Positions 8,747 through 19,185 of a stretch of DNA of 64,000 nucleotides are shown piece by piece. A model generated the notes under the pieces. The model ran no database searches and was not told the origin of the DNA. It saw nothing but the letters and a program-made list of their open reading frames with translations. The DNA is from Phytohabitans sp036906915 (GTDB taxonomy: Bacteria; Actinomycetota; Actinomycetes; Mycobacteriales; Micromonosporaceae): the NCBI RefSeq assembly GCF_036906915.1, contig NZ_JBAKHX010000022.1:34486-98485 (forward strand), written 5' to 3'. The position numbers were made by a program, and so were the translations under genes. Numbering within the stretch: position 1 is the first letter of the stretch; the number at the start of each line of letters is the position of its first letter.

Positions 8747-9937
8747 GTGTCGCAGATAGATCGCCGGCAGGCGCTCAAGCTTCTCGCCGCCGTCGGAGCG
8801 GCTGGGCTGGCCGCCGCCTGCGCCACGGAGGAGCCCGCCGATGAGCCGCAGACCAGCGACAAACCCGTCAAGATCGGCTTGATCGCACCGCAGACCGGCA
8901 CGCTGAAGGCCATCGGCGACGAGATCACCAACGGGTTCCAGCTCTACCTGGAGCTGAACCAGAACCTGCTGGGTGGCCACCCGGTCGAGCTGGTGATCGC
9001 CGACGAGGGCGCCGATGCCAGGTCCGCCAAGGCCGCCGTCGAGTCGCTGCTCAAGCAGGGGGCACTCGCCCTCACCGGCATCGCCAACGTCGGCACGATG
9101 GCGGGCATCCGCGACACGGTGGAAAGCGCCAAGGTTCCGCTGATCGCCTCCAACGGCATCCCGCGCAGCCTCCAGAGCGTCCTCTACATCTGGTGCACGT
9201 CGTACGTGGCCAGCGAGCCGAGCGACGCGCTCGCCGCCTACCTCAAGCGCGAGATGTCCTCGTTGGAGCGTGTCACCGTGGTAGCGCCCGACGACGACAA
9301 CGGGCAGGACGCGGTCGACGCCTTCCGGCAGGAGTTCGGCACCGGCGACGCGCGACTCACCTCGACCGTGCTCACCGAGCCGACCGTGAGCGCCAACCGG
9401 TCGTTCTTCGACACCGCGCTCAACCAGGTCCGCGGCATCAACCCCGATGTGGTCTACGCGTTCTACTCGGGGCAGGCGGCCACCGAGTTCGTCAAGCAGT
9501 ACAGGGCCAAGGGCATCCGGGCTCGCATCTACGCGCCCGGCTTCTTCACCGACGGCACCATGCTGGCCGATACCGGCGACGAGGCGCGCGGCATCTTCAC
9601 CGCGATGAACTACTCAGCCGACATCAACAACGCGGCCAACCGGCTCTTCGCCACCTCGTACCGCCGGGCGCACGACGCGACCCCGTCGGCGGCTGCGATG
9701 GCCTCGTACGACGCCGCGCAGGTGCTCGACAAGGCGATCCGGCTCAGCCGCGACCGGCTCACCTCGCCGCAGGTCAACCTGATGCTCGGCCGGGTGGGGC
9801 AGATCGACAGCCCGCGCGGTGGCTGGCAGTTCAACCAGCCGCGCACCCCGCAGCAGAAGTGGTACCTGCGCGAGGTGCGCCGCGACGGCCAGGTCCTGTC
9901 AAACGTGCTGATCAACGAGCTGGCGACCCTGGGCTAA
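8747..9937 (+). CDS. Branched-chain amino-acid-type ABC transporter substrate-binding lipoprotein
   Basis: A 396-residue type I periplasmic-binding protein (LivJ/LivK-like). The N-terminus has DRRQAL followed by a hydrophobic stretch and the lipobox LAAAC, so it is probably exported, possibly by Tat, and lipid-anchored. The mature part has two Rossmann-like lobes, with features such as KIGLIAPQTG at the start of lobe 1 and ITNGFQLYLELN after it. No permease or ATPase genes are adjacent, so it is an orphan receptor here. The ligand could be an amino acid, amide or aromatic compound. A GAAAGGGAA site precedes the GTG start. Confidence 0.88.
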   Translation: MSQIDRRQALKLLAAVGAAGLAAACATEEPADEPQTSDKPVKIGLIAPQTGTLKAIGDEITNGFQLYLELNQNLLGGHPVELVIADEGADARSAKAAVESLLKQGALALTGIANVGTMAGIRDTVESAKVPLIASNGIPRSLQSVLYIWCTSYVASEPSDALAAYLKREMSSLERVTVVAPDDDNGQDAVDAFRQEFGTGDARLTSTVLTEPTVSANRSFFDTALNQVRGINPDVVYAFYSGQAATEFVKQYRAKGIRARIYAPGFFTDGTMLADTGDEARGIFTAMNYSADINNAANRLFATSYRRAHDATPSAAAMASYDAAQVLDKAIRLSRDRLTSPQVNLMLGRVGQIDSPRGGWQFNQPRTPQQKWYLREVRRDGQVLSNVLINELATLG

Positions 9938-9989
9938 CCCCGCGAGCCGCCCGAGCGCAGCGAGGGCCGATTAGCGCAGCGCGTGCCAA

Positions 9990-10811
9990 TCAACGCAGTT
10001 CGGCGACGCAGCACTTGACGCTGCCGCCGCCCTTCTTCAGCTCCGACAGCTCGACCAGCACCGGCGTGTACCCGGCCGCCTCGACCTTGTACGCCATACC
10101 TGTCGCCTCGCTGTTCAGCACCACGTGCCGGCCGTCGCTGACCAGGTTCAGCCCGAACGCGTACGCGTCGGCGTCGTCGGCCCGGACCGCGTCCGGGAAG
10201 AGCTGCCGCAGCACCCGCTGCGAAGCCGCCGAGAACGCGTGCGGGTAGTAGGCGACCGTGCGGTCGTCGAGCGCGGCCAGCGCGGTGTCCAGGTGGTAGA
10301 AGCGCGGGTCGACCAGGTGCAGCGACACCACCGGCCGGCCCAGCACGTCCTGCGCCTCCACGTGCGCCGCCGGCTCGGTGCGGAAGCCGTAGCCGGCGAG
10401 GATCAGCCCGCCGTACGCGTCCGGCAGGTACGCGAAGTCGCCCTCGCCCTCGTTGGTCTCGACGGGCTGCACGCAGGTCCAGCCGCGCGCTGCCAGGTAC
10501 GCCCGGTGTGAGGCGGCCTCGGCGGTCCGCTGGGCGTACTTGAAGCGGGCGCCGTACGCCACGCCGTCGACGGTGAAGGCGCCGTTGGCGGCGTACACCA
10601 TGTCGGGCAGCCCCGGTTCGGCGGGTAGTACGTGCACGGTGTGCCCGAGGCCGGTGAGGGTTTCCCGCAGCCGCTCCCACTGCTTGAGCGCGAGTTCGGT
10701 GTCGACCGGGGTCGACGTGTCCATCCACGGGTTGATGGCGTAGTCGACCGCGTAGAACTCGGGCGGGCACATGAGGTATGTCCGCTTTTGCGGCATGCGG
10801 TGATGGGTCAC
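9990..10811 (-). CDS. Dimethylargininase-like amidinotransferase-fold hydrolase
   Basis: A 273-residue protein of the N-dimethylarginine dimethylaminohydrolase/amidinotransferase superfamily, expected to hydrolyse methylated arginine or arginine-like guanidino compounds to citrulline. Family marks are TYLMCPPEF near the N-terminus, GLPDMVYAANGA, ETNEGEGDFAYL and the C-terminal GGGSVKC with the catalytic cysteine. GTG 10811 is preferred because TAATCT lies 7 nt upstream, the pattern of a leaderless start; ATG 10796 is an alternative without a ribosome binding site. It is divergent from an Lrp-type regulator, an arrangement typical of amino-acid catabolic genes. Confidence 0.85.
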   Translation of the reverse strand: MTHHRMPQKRTYLMCPPEFYAVDYAINPWMDTSTPVDTELALKQWERLRETLTGLGHTVHVLPAEPGLPDMVYAANGAFTVDGVAYGARFKYAQRTAEAASHRAYLAARGWTCVQPVETNEGEGDFAYLPDAYGGLILAGYGFRTEPAAHVEAQDVLGRPVVSLHLVDPRFYHLDTALAALDDRTVAYYPHAFSAASQRVLRQLFPDAVRADDADAYAFGLNLVSDGRHVVLNSEATGMAYKVEAAGYTPVLVELSELKKGGGSVKCCVAELR

Positions 10812-10878
10812 GGTCAAAAGATTAGGTACCTTACAGTGGCCTTGACAGCCGCAAATCCTGCGTCGGAGAGGCGAAACG
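10812..10878. promoter_or_regulatory. Divergent promoter/operator region between dimethylargininase-like gene and Lrp regulator
   Basis: This 67-bp spacer holds a minus-strand -10-like TAATCT (10819-10824) abutting the leaderless GTG, with CTGTCA 18 nt upstream as a possible -35. It also contains the palindrome AGGTACCT (10824-10831), near-direct repeats CCTTACAG/CCTTGACAG, and GGAGAG before the TTG start of the regulator. The AT-richer palindrome is a candidate binding site for the adjacent Lrp protein. No binding evidence can be seen from sequence alone. Confidence 0.45.
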
Positions 10879-11346
10879 TTGCAGATCGACGACGTAGACC
10901 AGCGAATCATTGCATCCCTGGTCGCCGATGCTCGGGCGTCGTACGCCGAGATCGGCCAACGCGTGTCGCTGTCCGCCCCGGCGGTGAAGCGGCGCGTCGA
11001 CCGGCTGCGTTCCGCCGGCGTCATCCGGGGATTCACCGCGATCATCGACCCGGCCGCCGTCGGTTGGACCACCGAGGCGTTCGTCGAGCTGTTCTGCGCC
11101 GGTCGCACCACGCCCGCCCAGATCGCCGTCGCGGTGCGCCGGCTCCCCGAGGTGATCGGGGCGTACACGGTCTCCGGCCAGGCCGACGCGCTGGTGCACC
11201 TGCGGGCGGCCGACATCGGGCACCTCGAAGACGCGCTGGAGCGGCTGCGTGCCCAGCCTTTCGTCACGTCGACCCGCAGCACGATCGTGCTCTCCCGGCT
11301 GGTCGACTCCCCCACGGTGGTGGCCGCACCCGATCCACTGAGCTGA
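10879..11346 (+). CDS. Lrp/AsnC family transcriptional regulator
   Basis: A 155-residue feast/famine regulator. The N-terminal helix-turn-helix begins IDDVDQRIIASLV and includes RVSLSAPAVKRRVDRL as recognition region; the C-terminal half is the RAM/AsnC effector domain (VIGAYTVSGQADALVHLRA). The start is TTG 10879 with GGAGAG 8 nt upstream. Its divergent position next to the dimethylargininase-like gene suggests it responds to an amino acid and controls that gene and itself. The C-terminus runs into a repeat region. Confidence 0.92.
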   Translation: MQIDDVDQRIIASLVADARASYAEIGQRVSLSAPAVKRRVDRLRSAGVIRGFTAIIDPAAVGWTTEAFVELFCAGRTTPAQIAVAVRRLPEVIGAYTVSGQADALVHLRAADIGHLEDALERLRAQPFVTSTRSTIVLSRLVDSPTVVAAPDPLS

Positions 11347-11508
11347 TGCCCTCGCTCCGCTCGGGACGCTCGCGCGCCTGAAAGCCGCCCTGTAGACCGC
11401 AGTCGCTCCGGTCGCTTCGCTCCCGCCGCTTTATGCAGTCTGCGGGCGGCGGCCCACTCACCAAGCTGATGCCCTCGCTCCGCTCGGGAGGTTCGCGCGC
11501 CTGAAAGC
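11341..11508. repeat. Two copies of a 45-bp gene-end repeat (GCTCCGCTCGGG family)
   Basis: A 45-bp segment beginning AGCTGATGCCCTCGCTCCGC at 11341 recurs at 11464 with about three differences (123-bp period). The first copy overlaps the Lrp stop codon. The 78 bp between them is full of GGTCGCTTCGCTCC-type words. The whole 214-bp spacer up to 11560 has no credible gene. A related pair lies at 13.68-13.77 kb. Confidence 0.85.
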
Positions 11509-11560
11509 ACTCGCACAAAGAAATGGGAACTGGCGCCGGCCGCGCCGCGTCCAAGCCGGC

Positions 11561-13543
11561 ATGAGACCCCGACTCGTGCTCTCCGCGGCGGCGCCACTGG
11601 CGCTGCTGGCCGCCTTCGCCGGGTGTACCTCCTCGGACCCAGATCCCGAGCCGCCGCGCCGCGACCAGGTGCTGCCGGCCGGCGCGTTCAAGCTCGTCGC
11701 GTTCGACACCTGCGCAGAGGCGCTCAAGGACATGAAGTCCGCGGCGAAGGAGTACGTGGGTCCGTGGGGCTTTGGCGGCATGGGCGGCCGGGACGGCGCG
11801 ATACCGCTCCAGGGCGCCGCCGACGCCGCGCGCGCGGGAGCCGAGAGCGCGGCCGGGGCAACCTCCGCGAACAAGGGGGCGGTGCCCGATTACTCGGGCA
11901 CCAACACGCACGAGGCGGGTGTCGACGAGCCCGACATCGTCAAGACCGACGGCCAGCGGATCGTCACGGTCAGCCGGGGCGTGCTGCACGTGGTCGACGC
12001 GGCGAGCCGCAAGGTCACCGGCGAGCTCGACCTGGCGTCGGGCGCCGACGACCCCAAGCGCTGGGCCACCATGAGCCTGCTGCTGCACGGTGATCGCGCG
12101 CTGGTGCTGGTGCACGAGGGCTGGAGCTACGCCGCCTCCGACGTCGCGCGCTCCGACGTCGCGAAGCCGGTCGGCCCGGCCGAGACCACCGGGCCCGAGA
12201 TGCTCCTCGTCGAGCTGGGTGGCGAGCCGCGAGTGATGAGCCGGTACACGATCGAGGGCGGCTTGGTCGACGCCCGCCAGACCGGCTCGACCGCCCGGGT
12301 GGTCGTCCGGTCGGCTCCGCGCCTGTCCTTCCCCTACAGGGAGGGCACCAGCGAAGCACAGCGCATCGCCACGAACCGCGGCATCATCGACCGCGCCGAC
12401 GAGGCCGCCTGGCTGCCGGACTACTCGGTCACCTCCGGTGGCAAGACCACCAGGGGACGCGTGGAGTGCGGGCGGATGTCCCGGCCGGAGACGTACTCGG
12501 GCACGTCCATGGTGACGGTGCTGAGCTTCGACCTCGGCGCTTCGGACGGGCTGGGCAACGGCGACCCGGTCGGTGTGGTGGCCGACGGCGACACCGTCTA
12601 CAGCAACGGCAGCAACCTGTACGTCGCCAATGACCAGCGGTGGCGGGTCATGCCGTGGCTCGAGTCCCGCAACGCCGCGCCAAAGCCCGAAGACGAGATC
12701 ACCGAGATCTACCAGTTCGACGCCTCGAAGCCCGGCAAGCCGCGGTACGTCACCTCAGCGTCCGTGCGCGGCTGGCTGATCAACCAGTACGCGTTGTCCG
12801 AATGGGACGGTCACCTGCGGGTGGCCACCACCAGCGGTCGCACGTGGGGCGAGAACCCGAAGTCCACCTCGACGGTGTACGTGCTCAAGGCGACCGGTGG
12901 CGAGCTCAAGGAGACCGGCCGGGTGGCCGGCCTCGGCAAGGGTGAACGCATCTACGCTGTCCGGTTCGCCGGCACCACCGGGTACGTGGTGACGTTCCGG
13001 CAGACCGATCCGCTGTACACGGTGGACCTGACCGACCCAGCGAAGCCACGGGTCGCCGGCGAGCTGAAGATCACCGGGTACTCGGCGTACCTGCACCCGA
13101 CCGAGCCGGGACGTGTGATCGGGATCGGCCAGGAGGCGTCGACCGAGGGCCGCGTGCAGGGTACGCAGGTCTCTCTCTTCGACGTGTCCAACCTGGACCA
13201 GCCAGCCCGGCTGTCCCAGCACCACGTGGCCGACAGCAGCTCGGAGGCCGAGTACGACCCGCACGCCTTCCTCTACTGGGCAAAGGACCGCCTGCTGGTG
13301 GTGCCGCTGATGAGCTACGACAAGAACAAGGGGACCTCACGGATGAGCGCGCTCGTGCTGCGCGTCGACGCGTCGGGCTTCACCGAGCTGAGCCGGCTCA
13401 CCCACCGGGGCGCGCCGGACACCGGGATGATCCGCCGCTCGCTGGTCGTCGGCGACACCCTCTGGACGGTCTCCGACGCCGGCCTCATGGCCACGGGAAC
13501 GTCCACGATGGACACCCGCGCCTGGCTGAAGTGGGACGCCTGA
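11561..13543 (+). CDS. Secreted beta-propeller domain lipoprotein
   Basis: A 660-residue extracytoplasmic protein of the bacterial beta-propeller family (PF09826/COG4880 type). The signal peptide ends in the lipobox AFAGC (Cys near residue 22). The family hallmark YSGTNTHEAGVDEPDIVKTDG region (shown here as YSGTNTHEAGVDEPD, about residues 110-125) is intact and is followed by repeated beta blades to the C-terminus. Function is unknown; the family is thought to bind ligands or proteins at the cell surface. Its TGA overlaps the ATG of a 44-codon frame (TGATG). Confidence 0.88.
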   Translation: MRPRLVLSAAAPLALLAAFAGCTSSDPDPEPPRRDQVLPAGAFKLVAFDTCAEALKDMKSAAKEYVGPWGFGGMGGRDGAIPLQGAADAARAGAESAAGATSANKGAVPDYSGTNTHEAGVDEPDIVKTDGQRIVTVSRGVLHVVDAASRKVTGELDLASGADDPKRWATMSLLLHGDRALVLVHEGWSYAASDVARSDVAKPVGPAETTGPEMLLVELGGEPRVMSRYTIEGGLVDARQTGSTARVVVRSAPRLSFPYREGTSEAQRIATNRGIIDRADEAAWLPDYSVTSGGKTTRGRVECGRMSRPETYSGTSMVTVLSFDLGASDGLGNGDPVGVVADGDTVYSNGSNLYVANDQRWRVMPWLESRNAAPKPEDEITEIYQFDASKPGKPRYVTSASVRGWLINQYALSEWDGHLRVATTSGRTWGENPKSTSTVYVLKATGGELKETGRVAGLGKGERIYAVRFAGTTGYVVTFRQTDPLYTVDLTDPAKPRVAGELKITGYSAYLHPTEPGRVIGIGQEASTEGRVQGTQVSLFDVSNLDQPARLSQHHVADSSSEAEYDPHAFLYWAKDRLLVVPLMSYDKNKGTSRMSALVLRVDASGFTELSRLTHRGAPDTGMIRRSLVVGDTLWTVSDAGLMATGTSTMDTRAWLKWDA

Positions 13544-13677
13544 TGGGCGCGGCACCGTTCGCACCGGCCGACGACGGCGGCCTGCGCCTCGGCTGGGCGA
13601 TCGCGCACCTGCCGCCGCACGAGCCGGAGGAGCGCGGCCACCCCGACGAGGAGACCGACGAGACCGACGAGAACTGA
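13543..13677 (+). CDS. Possible 44-residue acidic peptide overlapping the beta-propeller gene
   Basis: A short frame starts at ATG 13543 inside the TGATG overlap with the upstream stop and ends at TGA 13675-13677. It encodes a peptide beginning MGAAPFAPADDGGLRLGW and ending in an acidic run (DEETDETDEN). The overlap and G/C-rich third positions favour translation by coupling, but no homologous family is recognised and it could be a decayed gene end. The DEETDETDE part is itself repetitive. Confidence 0.4.
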   Translation: MGAAPFAPADDGGLRLGWAIAHLPPHEPEERGHPDEETDETDEN

Positions 13678-13682
13678 GTTAG

Positions 13683-13770
13683 ATGCCCTCGCCTTCGCTC
13701 GGGGGCTCACGCGCCCTAGAGGCCGCGCTCACAGTTTGATGCCCTCGCCTTCGCGCGCCTAGAGGCCGCC
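13683..13770. repeat. Two degenerate copies of the GATGCCCTCGC gene-end repeat
   Basis: The word GATGCCCTCGCCTTCGC occurs at 13683 and again near 13739, each followed by CGCGCC-CTAGAGGCCGC. It resembles the 45-bp repeat at 11.34-11.51 kb, so this is a dispersed family placed between gene ends. The 95-bp spacer between the small frame and the YbjN-like gene holds nothing else. Confidence 0.7.
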
Positions 13771-13772
13771 CG

Positions 13773-14843
13773 CTAGAGGTACATGCCGGTGCGGTGGTCG
13801 TCGGCGTCGCGGGTCGGCTTGTCGCCCTCGCCGAAGAACCGCTTGCCGCCGAACTCACCGTGCAGCCGGTCGTCGAGCTCGTCAGCCAGCCCGGTCATCA
13901 CCTGTACGGCCAGCATCAGGTGCGTGGACTGGAAGTTGCGCCCGAAGACGGGGATCGACGCCCACACCGTGTCGTTGGTGCAGTACAGCCGGCCGATAGG
14001 CATGCGGTTGGTCAGCTCGGACAGCTTCACGTAGAGCTGCTCGGTCGGCTCGACCTCGGTGAGCACCGGCGAGAGCACGTCGACCAGGGGCGGGTTGTCG
14101 CGCACCCGCACGAACACCATCGCCGAGCCGGCCCGGATGCCGATGTCGCCGTCGGAGTCGACCTGGAGCTGCTCGGGCGTGCTCTTCATCATCGCGGCCA
14201 CGACCATGCGAACCTGCTCGTCGAGCTCCAGCACGTCGCCGACGTCAGGGCCGCCACCCAGGCCGGGCGTGAGTATCTCGATGCCGTTGGGGCCGAGCGC
14301 GGGGTCCAGCCGCGCGGTGCCGAGCGGCACCACCGGGATGGGCTCGCCATCAGGGTCGTGCGCCGCGTAGACCAGGAACGCCGGATGTGGTGCCCCGTAC
14401 ACGTCGCGCAGCGTACGGGTGATCGTGCCGGCGAGCCGTTTCGCGTCGCCGACGGTGGCGCGCAGGCCGAAGTGCGCGCCCGAGCCTTCCATGACACCGG
14501 GCGGCGACCAGCCGAGCGCCACCATGTCGGCCACCGCTGACCGGTCCATCCGGTAGCCCGCGGGAAGGCCGGCGTTGCCGACGGCAAGCGCGTCGAGCTT
14601 GCCGTCCTCGTCGATTTCGACGCTCACGGAGTAGACAGCGTCGCCGGTGCCAGTCGCGGTGGGATCGAGCGTCAGCTCGAGCTGTGCACCGGCGGCCAGC
14701 GAGGCCACCACGCCGGCGAGCGCGCCGCCGAACTCGCGCCACGCGTCGGTGACCTTTGCCCGCAGGTCGGACGTGCTCGGTTCGTCGAGCAGTATCGTGT
14801 CCTGGGGGTGGTCGTGGCCGCCCTCTGGGTGGTCGCCGGTCAT
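13773..14843 (-). CDS. YbjN/TY-Chap-like putative peptide-binding chaperone protein
   Basis: A 356-residue cytoplasmic protein that resembles the actinobacterial group with CesT/YopN- and YbjN-like chaperone folds. A basic/histidine N-terminus precedes an alpha-beta domain (about 25-130), a middle region, and a C-terminal YbjN-like domain (about 215-330), with the strand pattern LQVDSDGDIGIRAGSAMVFVRV. There is no signal peptide. Proteins of this type are proposed to bind other proteins, but no client is known. The assignment is by overall pattern and should be confirmed by profile search. Confidence 0.55.
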   Translation of the reverse strand: MTGDHPEGGHDHPQDTILLDEPSTSDLRAKVTDAWREFGGALAGVVASLAAGAQLELTLDPTATGTGDAVYSVSVEIDEDGKLDALAVGNAGLPAGYRMDRSAVADMVALGWSPPGVMEGSGAHFGLRATVGDAKRLAGTITRTLRDVYGAPHPAFLVYAAHDPDGEPIPVVPLGTARLDPALGPNGIEILTPGLGGGPDVGDVLELDEQVRMVVAAMMKSTPEQLQVDSDGDIGIRAGSAMVFVRVRDNPPLVDVLSPVLTEVEPTEQLYVKLSELTNRMPIGRLYCTNDTVWASIPVFGRNFQSTHLMLAVQVMTGLADELDDRLHGEFGGKRFFGEGDKPTRDADDHRTGMYL

Positions 14844-14902
14844 GATCGCCTCCGTCCGTCAGCATCACCCTACCCAGCGGTCGCCGGAGTTATTGTGTCG
14901 GA

Positions 14903-17185
<2,283 letters not shown>

Positions 17186-17377
17186 GGCGCGCGGCGGCGT
17201 CGACCGGGTTGGCGCCGCGCCCCACCGCCAGCCCCAGCAGGTACGCGGTGACAGGAGCGCCGGGGCGCAGCACGTTGTGCGCCACCTCGCGGGCCAGGTC
17301 CAGCACCGCCGCCGTGTGCGCCTCTGCCGGGTCGAGCCCGAGCTCCGCGCACGCCCTGGCCGTCCACTCGTCCAGCG

Positions 17378-17977
17378 TCATCGTCGCCTCGCCCACTCCT
17401 CGGCCCGCTCCAGATCTTCCTGAGTGTCGCAGTCGAACCACGGCGGCGGGCCCGATCGGCTCCACCGTTCCTCGGCGACCGAGAGGCCAGCGACCAGCCC
17501 GCGCATCGACGCGCCGGCCAGGCCGCTCGCGGCCCGCGCCGCTACGGCCGCGCGCAGCGGCGCGACCCGCCAGGCACCGCACAGGAGCTGCCGCCGCCCG
17601 TTCTCGTCCACGAAGACCACGCCGTCCCGCCCGCCCTCGGTGAGCGCCGCGTGCAGGGCCGCCACCGCTTCCGGGTCGAGAAAGGGCAGGTCCGCCGCCA
17701 GTACGGCGACCGTCGTGGTGTCGTCGTCGAGCAGCGCGAGGCCTGCGGCGAGGGCGGCGACCGGGCCGCCGCCGGGTGGTTCCTCGCGGGTGACCCGAAC
17801 GTCCGGCGGGGTACCCGGCACCGCACCGACCACCACCCGGGGAGCGTTGTGCCGGCAGGCGTCCAGCACGCGGTCGAGCATCGAGCGCTCGCCGACCGGC
17901 AGCAGCGGCTTGTCGACGCCACCCATGCGACGCGCCCGCCCACCGGCCAGCACGACCGCCCCGAATCCGCTAGCCAC
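17378..17977 (-). CDS. mobA: Molybdenum cofactor guanylyltransferase
   Basis: MobA attaches GMP to molybdopterin to make the guanine dinucleotide form used by DMSO-reductase-type enzymes. The 199-residue protein has the NTP-transferase signature VVLAGGRARRMGGVDKPLL at the N-terminus, the AADLPFLDPEAV metal-binding segment and a WFDCDTQEDL C-terminal motif. It starts at GTG 17977. It is followed without a gap by the DUF6457 gene, and sits beside the molybdoenzyme and fdhD. Confidence 0.9.
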   Translation of the reverse strand: MASGFGAVVLAGGRARRMGGVDKPLLPVGERSMLDRVLDACRHNAPRVVVGAVPGTPPDVRVTREEPPGGGPVAALAAGLALLDDDTTTVAVLAADLPFLDPEAVAALHAALTEGGRDGVVFVDENGRRQLLCGAWRVAPLRAAVAARAASGLAGASMRGLVAGLSVAEERWSRSGPPPWFDCDTQEDLERAEEWARRR

Positions 17978-18004
17978 GCCCTCACGCTACCTGCGGACGT
18001 GGGG

Positions 18005-18047
18005 CCGCCCCGGCTCTCGGCATTGAGCACAGCAAGAGCCGGGGCGG
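18005..18047. terminator. 13-bp perfect hairpin, probable terminator
   Basis: CCGCCCCGGCTCT (18005-18017) and AGAGCCGGGGCGG (18035-18047) form a perfect 13-bp stem with a 17-nt loop. There is no U-tract, as is common in actinomycetes. It lies 12 bp downstream of a minus-strand stop codon at 18060, and upstream of mobA. Confidence 0.65.
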
Positions 18048-18059
18048 TAGTTCGTGGGG

Positions 18060-18192
18060 TCAGACGCCGCGCGGCGCGACCGCCAGGCCGGTGCAGCCGG
18101 TCGACCGCCGGGTTGACGTCGATGCCGACCACCTTCTCCCCCGCGGCCAGACCGGTGATCGGCCGCTGCGAGCGGATCTTCTTCGAACCCGT
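18060..18192 (-). pseudogene. Possible remnant of a small minus-strand gene
   Basis: Reading minus from 18192, ACG GGT TCG AAG AAG follows AGGGAGGAG (18205-18197) in the position of a start codon. The frame then reads coding-like residues SKKIRSQRPITGLAAGEKVV and GIDVNPAVD, but that frame runs into the downstream hairpin. A +1 shift near 18105-18100 gives CTGLAVAPRGV and a stop at 18060, 12 bp before the terminator. ATG changed to ACG plus a frameshift would explain this. The original gene is not recognised, and chance is possible. The remainder of the 336-bp spacer holds only a short GGCCGG hairpin (18214-18229). Confidence 0.3.
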
Positions 18193-18313
18193 GGCGCTCC
18201 TCCCTCAGATTCTCCGGCCCGTTGGCCGGCTCTGACAGGGCTTCGAAGGCCGGTGGCCGGGCGATGGGTGGCCGGCTTCGCTGCGGCACGAACTGGGGAG
18301 AGAGGATGGAGGC

Positions 18314-19156
18314 ATGGGACGGGCCACGGACCGGCGCACGGTGGTGCGGATCGACGCCAAGGGGGCGGCGTCGACCCGCCGCACCGACACGCTCGCGGCC
18401 GAGGAGCCGCTGGAGATGCGGGTCGGTCCGGCGGGCCCGGGCCGGCGCAAGCCGCTCGCGGTGACCATGCGGACGCCGGGCGACGACCTCGATCTCGCGC
18501 TGGGCTTCCTGCTCACCGAGGGCATCATCGGTAGCGCCGACGACGTGGTGACCGCCCAGCTGTGCGCCGGCGCCGAGACGCCGAACACCTACAACGTGGT
18601 CGACGTCGTGCTGGCCGCCGACGTGCCGCCACCCGAGACAGACCCGACCCGAAACTTCTACACCACGAGCTCCTGCGGAGTGTGCGGCAAGGCGAGCATC
18701 GACGCGGTGCGCACCCGGTCGCGCTTCGACGTGGCGGGCGACCCGGTCACGGTGGCCGCCGGCGTGCTCGCCGATCTGCCCGACAGGCTCCGCGCCGCGC
18801 AGCGGGTCTTCGACCGCACCGGCGGGCTGCACGCCGCCGGCCTTTTCACCGCCAGCGGCGACCTGGTCGGGATCCGCGAAGACGTGGGCCGCCACAACGC
18901 CGTCGACAAGGTGATCGGCTGGGCGGTGCGGGAGCGGCGGCTGCCGCTGGCCGGCCACCTGCTGCTGGTCTCCGGACGGGCCAGTTTCGAGCTGACCCAG
19001 AAGGCCTGGATGGCCGGCCTGCCAATGCTCGCCGCCGTGTCGGCGCCCAGCACGCTCGCCGCCGACCTCGCCGCCGAGGCGGGCATGACCCTCGTCGGCT
19101 TTCTGCGCGGCGCGACCATGAACGTGTACACGGGCGCCGAGCGCGTCAAGTCGTAG
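18314..19156 (+). CDS. fdhD: Formate dehydrogenase accessory sulfurtransferase FdhD
   Basis: FdhD passes sulfur from a cysteine desulfurase to the Mo-bisPGD cofactor of formate-dehydrogenase-type enzymes. The 280-residue protein has the catalytic CGVCGKAS loop (near residues 119-126), TPGDDLDLALGFL and the GREDVGRHNAVDKV-type segment (IREDVGRHNAVDK). AGAGGA and GGAGG precede the ATG. The FdhF/YdeP oxidoreductase 1.1 kb upstream is the obvious client. Confidence 0.94.
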   Translation: MGRATDRRTVVRIDAKGAASTRRTDTLAAEEPLEMRVGPAGPGRRKPLAVTMRTPGDDLDLALGFLLTEGIIGSADDVVTAQLCAGAETPNTYNVVDVVLAADVPPPETDPTRNFYTTSSCGVCGKASIDAVRTRSRFDVAGDPVTVAAGVLADLPDRLRAAQRVFDRTGGLHAAGLFTASGDLVGIREDVGRHNAVDKVIGWAVRERRLPLAGHLLLVSGRASFELTQKAWMAGLPMLAAVSAPSTLAADLAAEAGMTLVGFLRGATMNVYTGAERVKS

Positions 19157-19185
19157 CCCGGGGTGTGCTCGCTGGGGTCGCCCGC

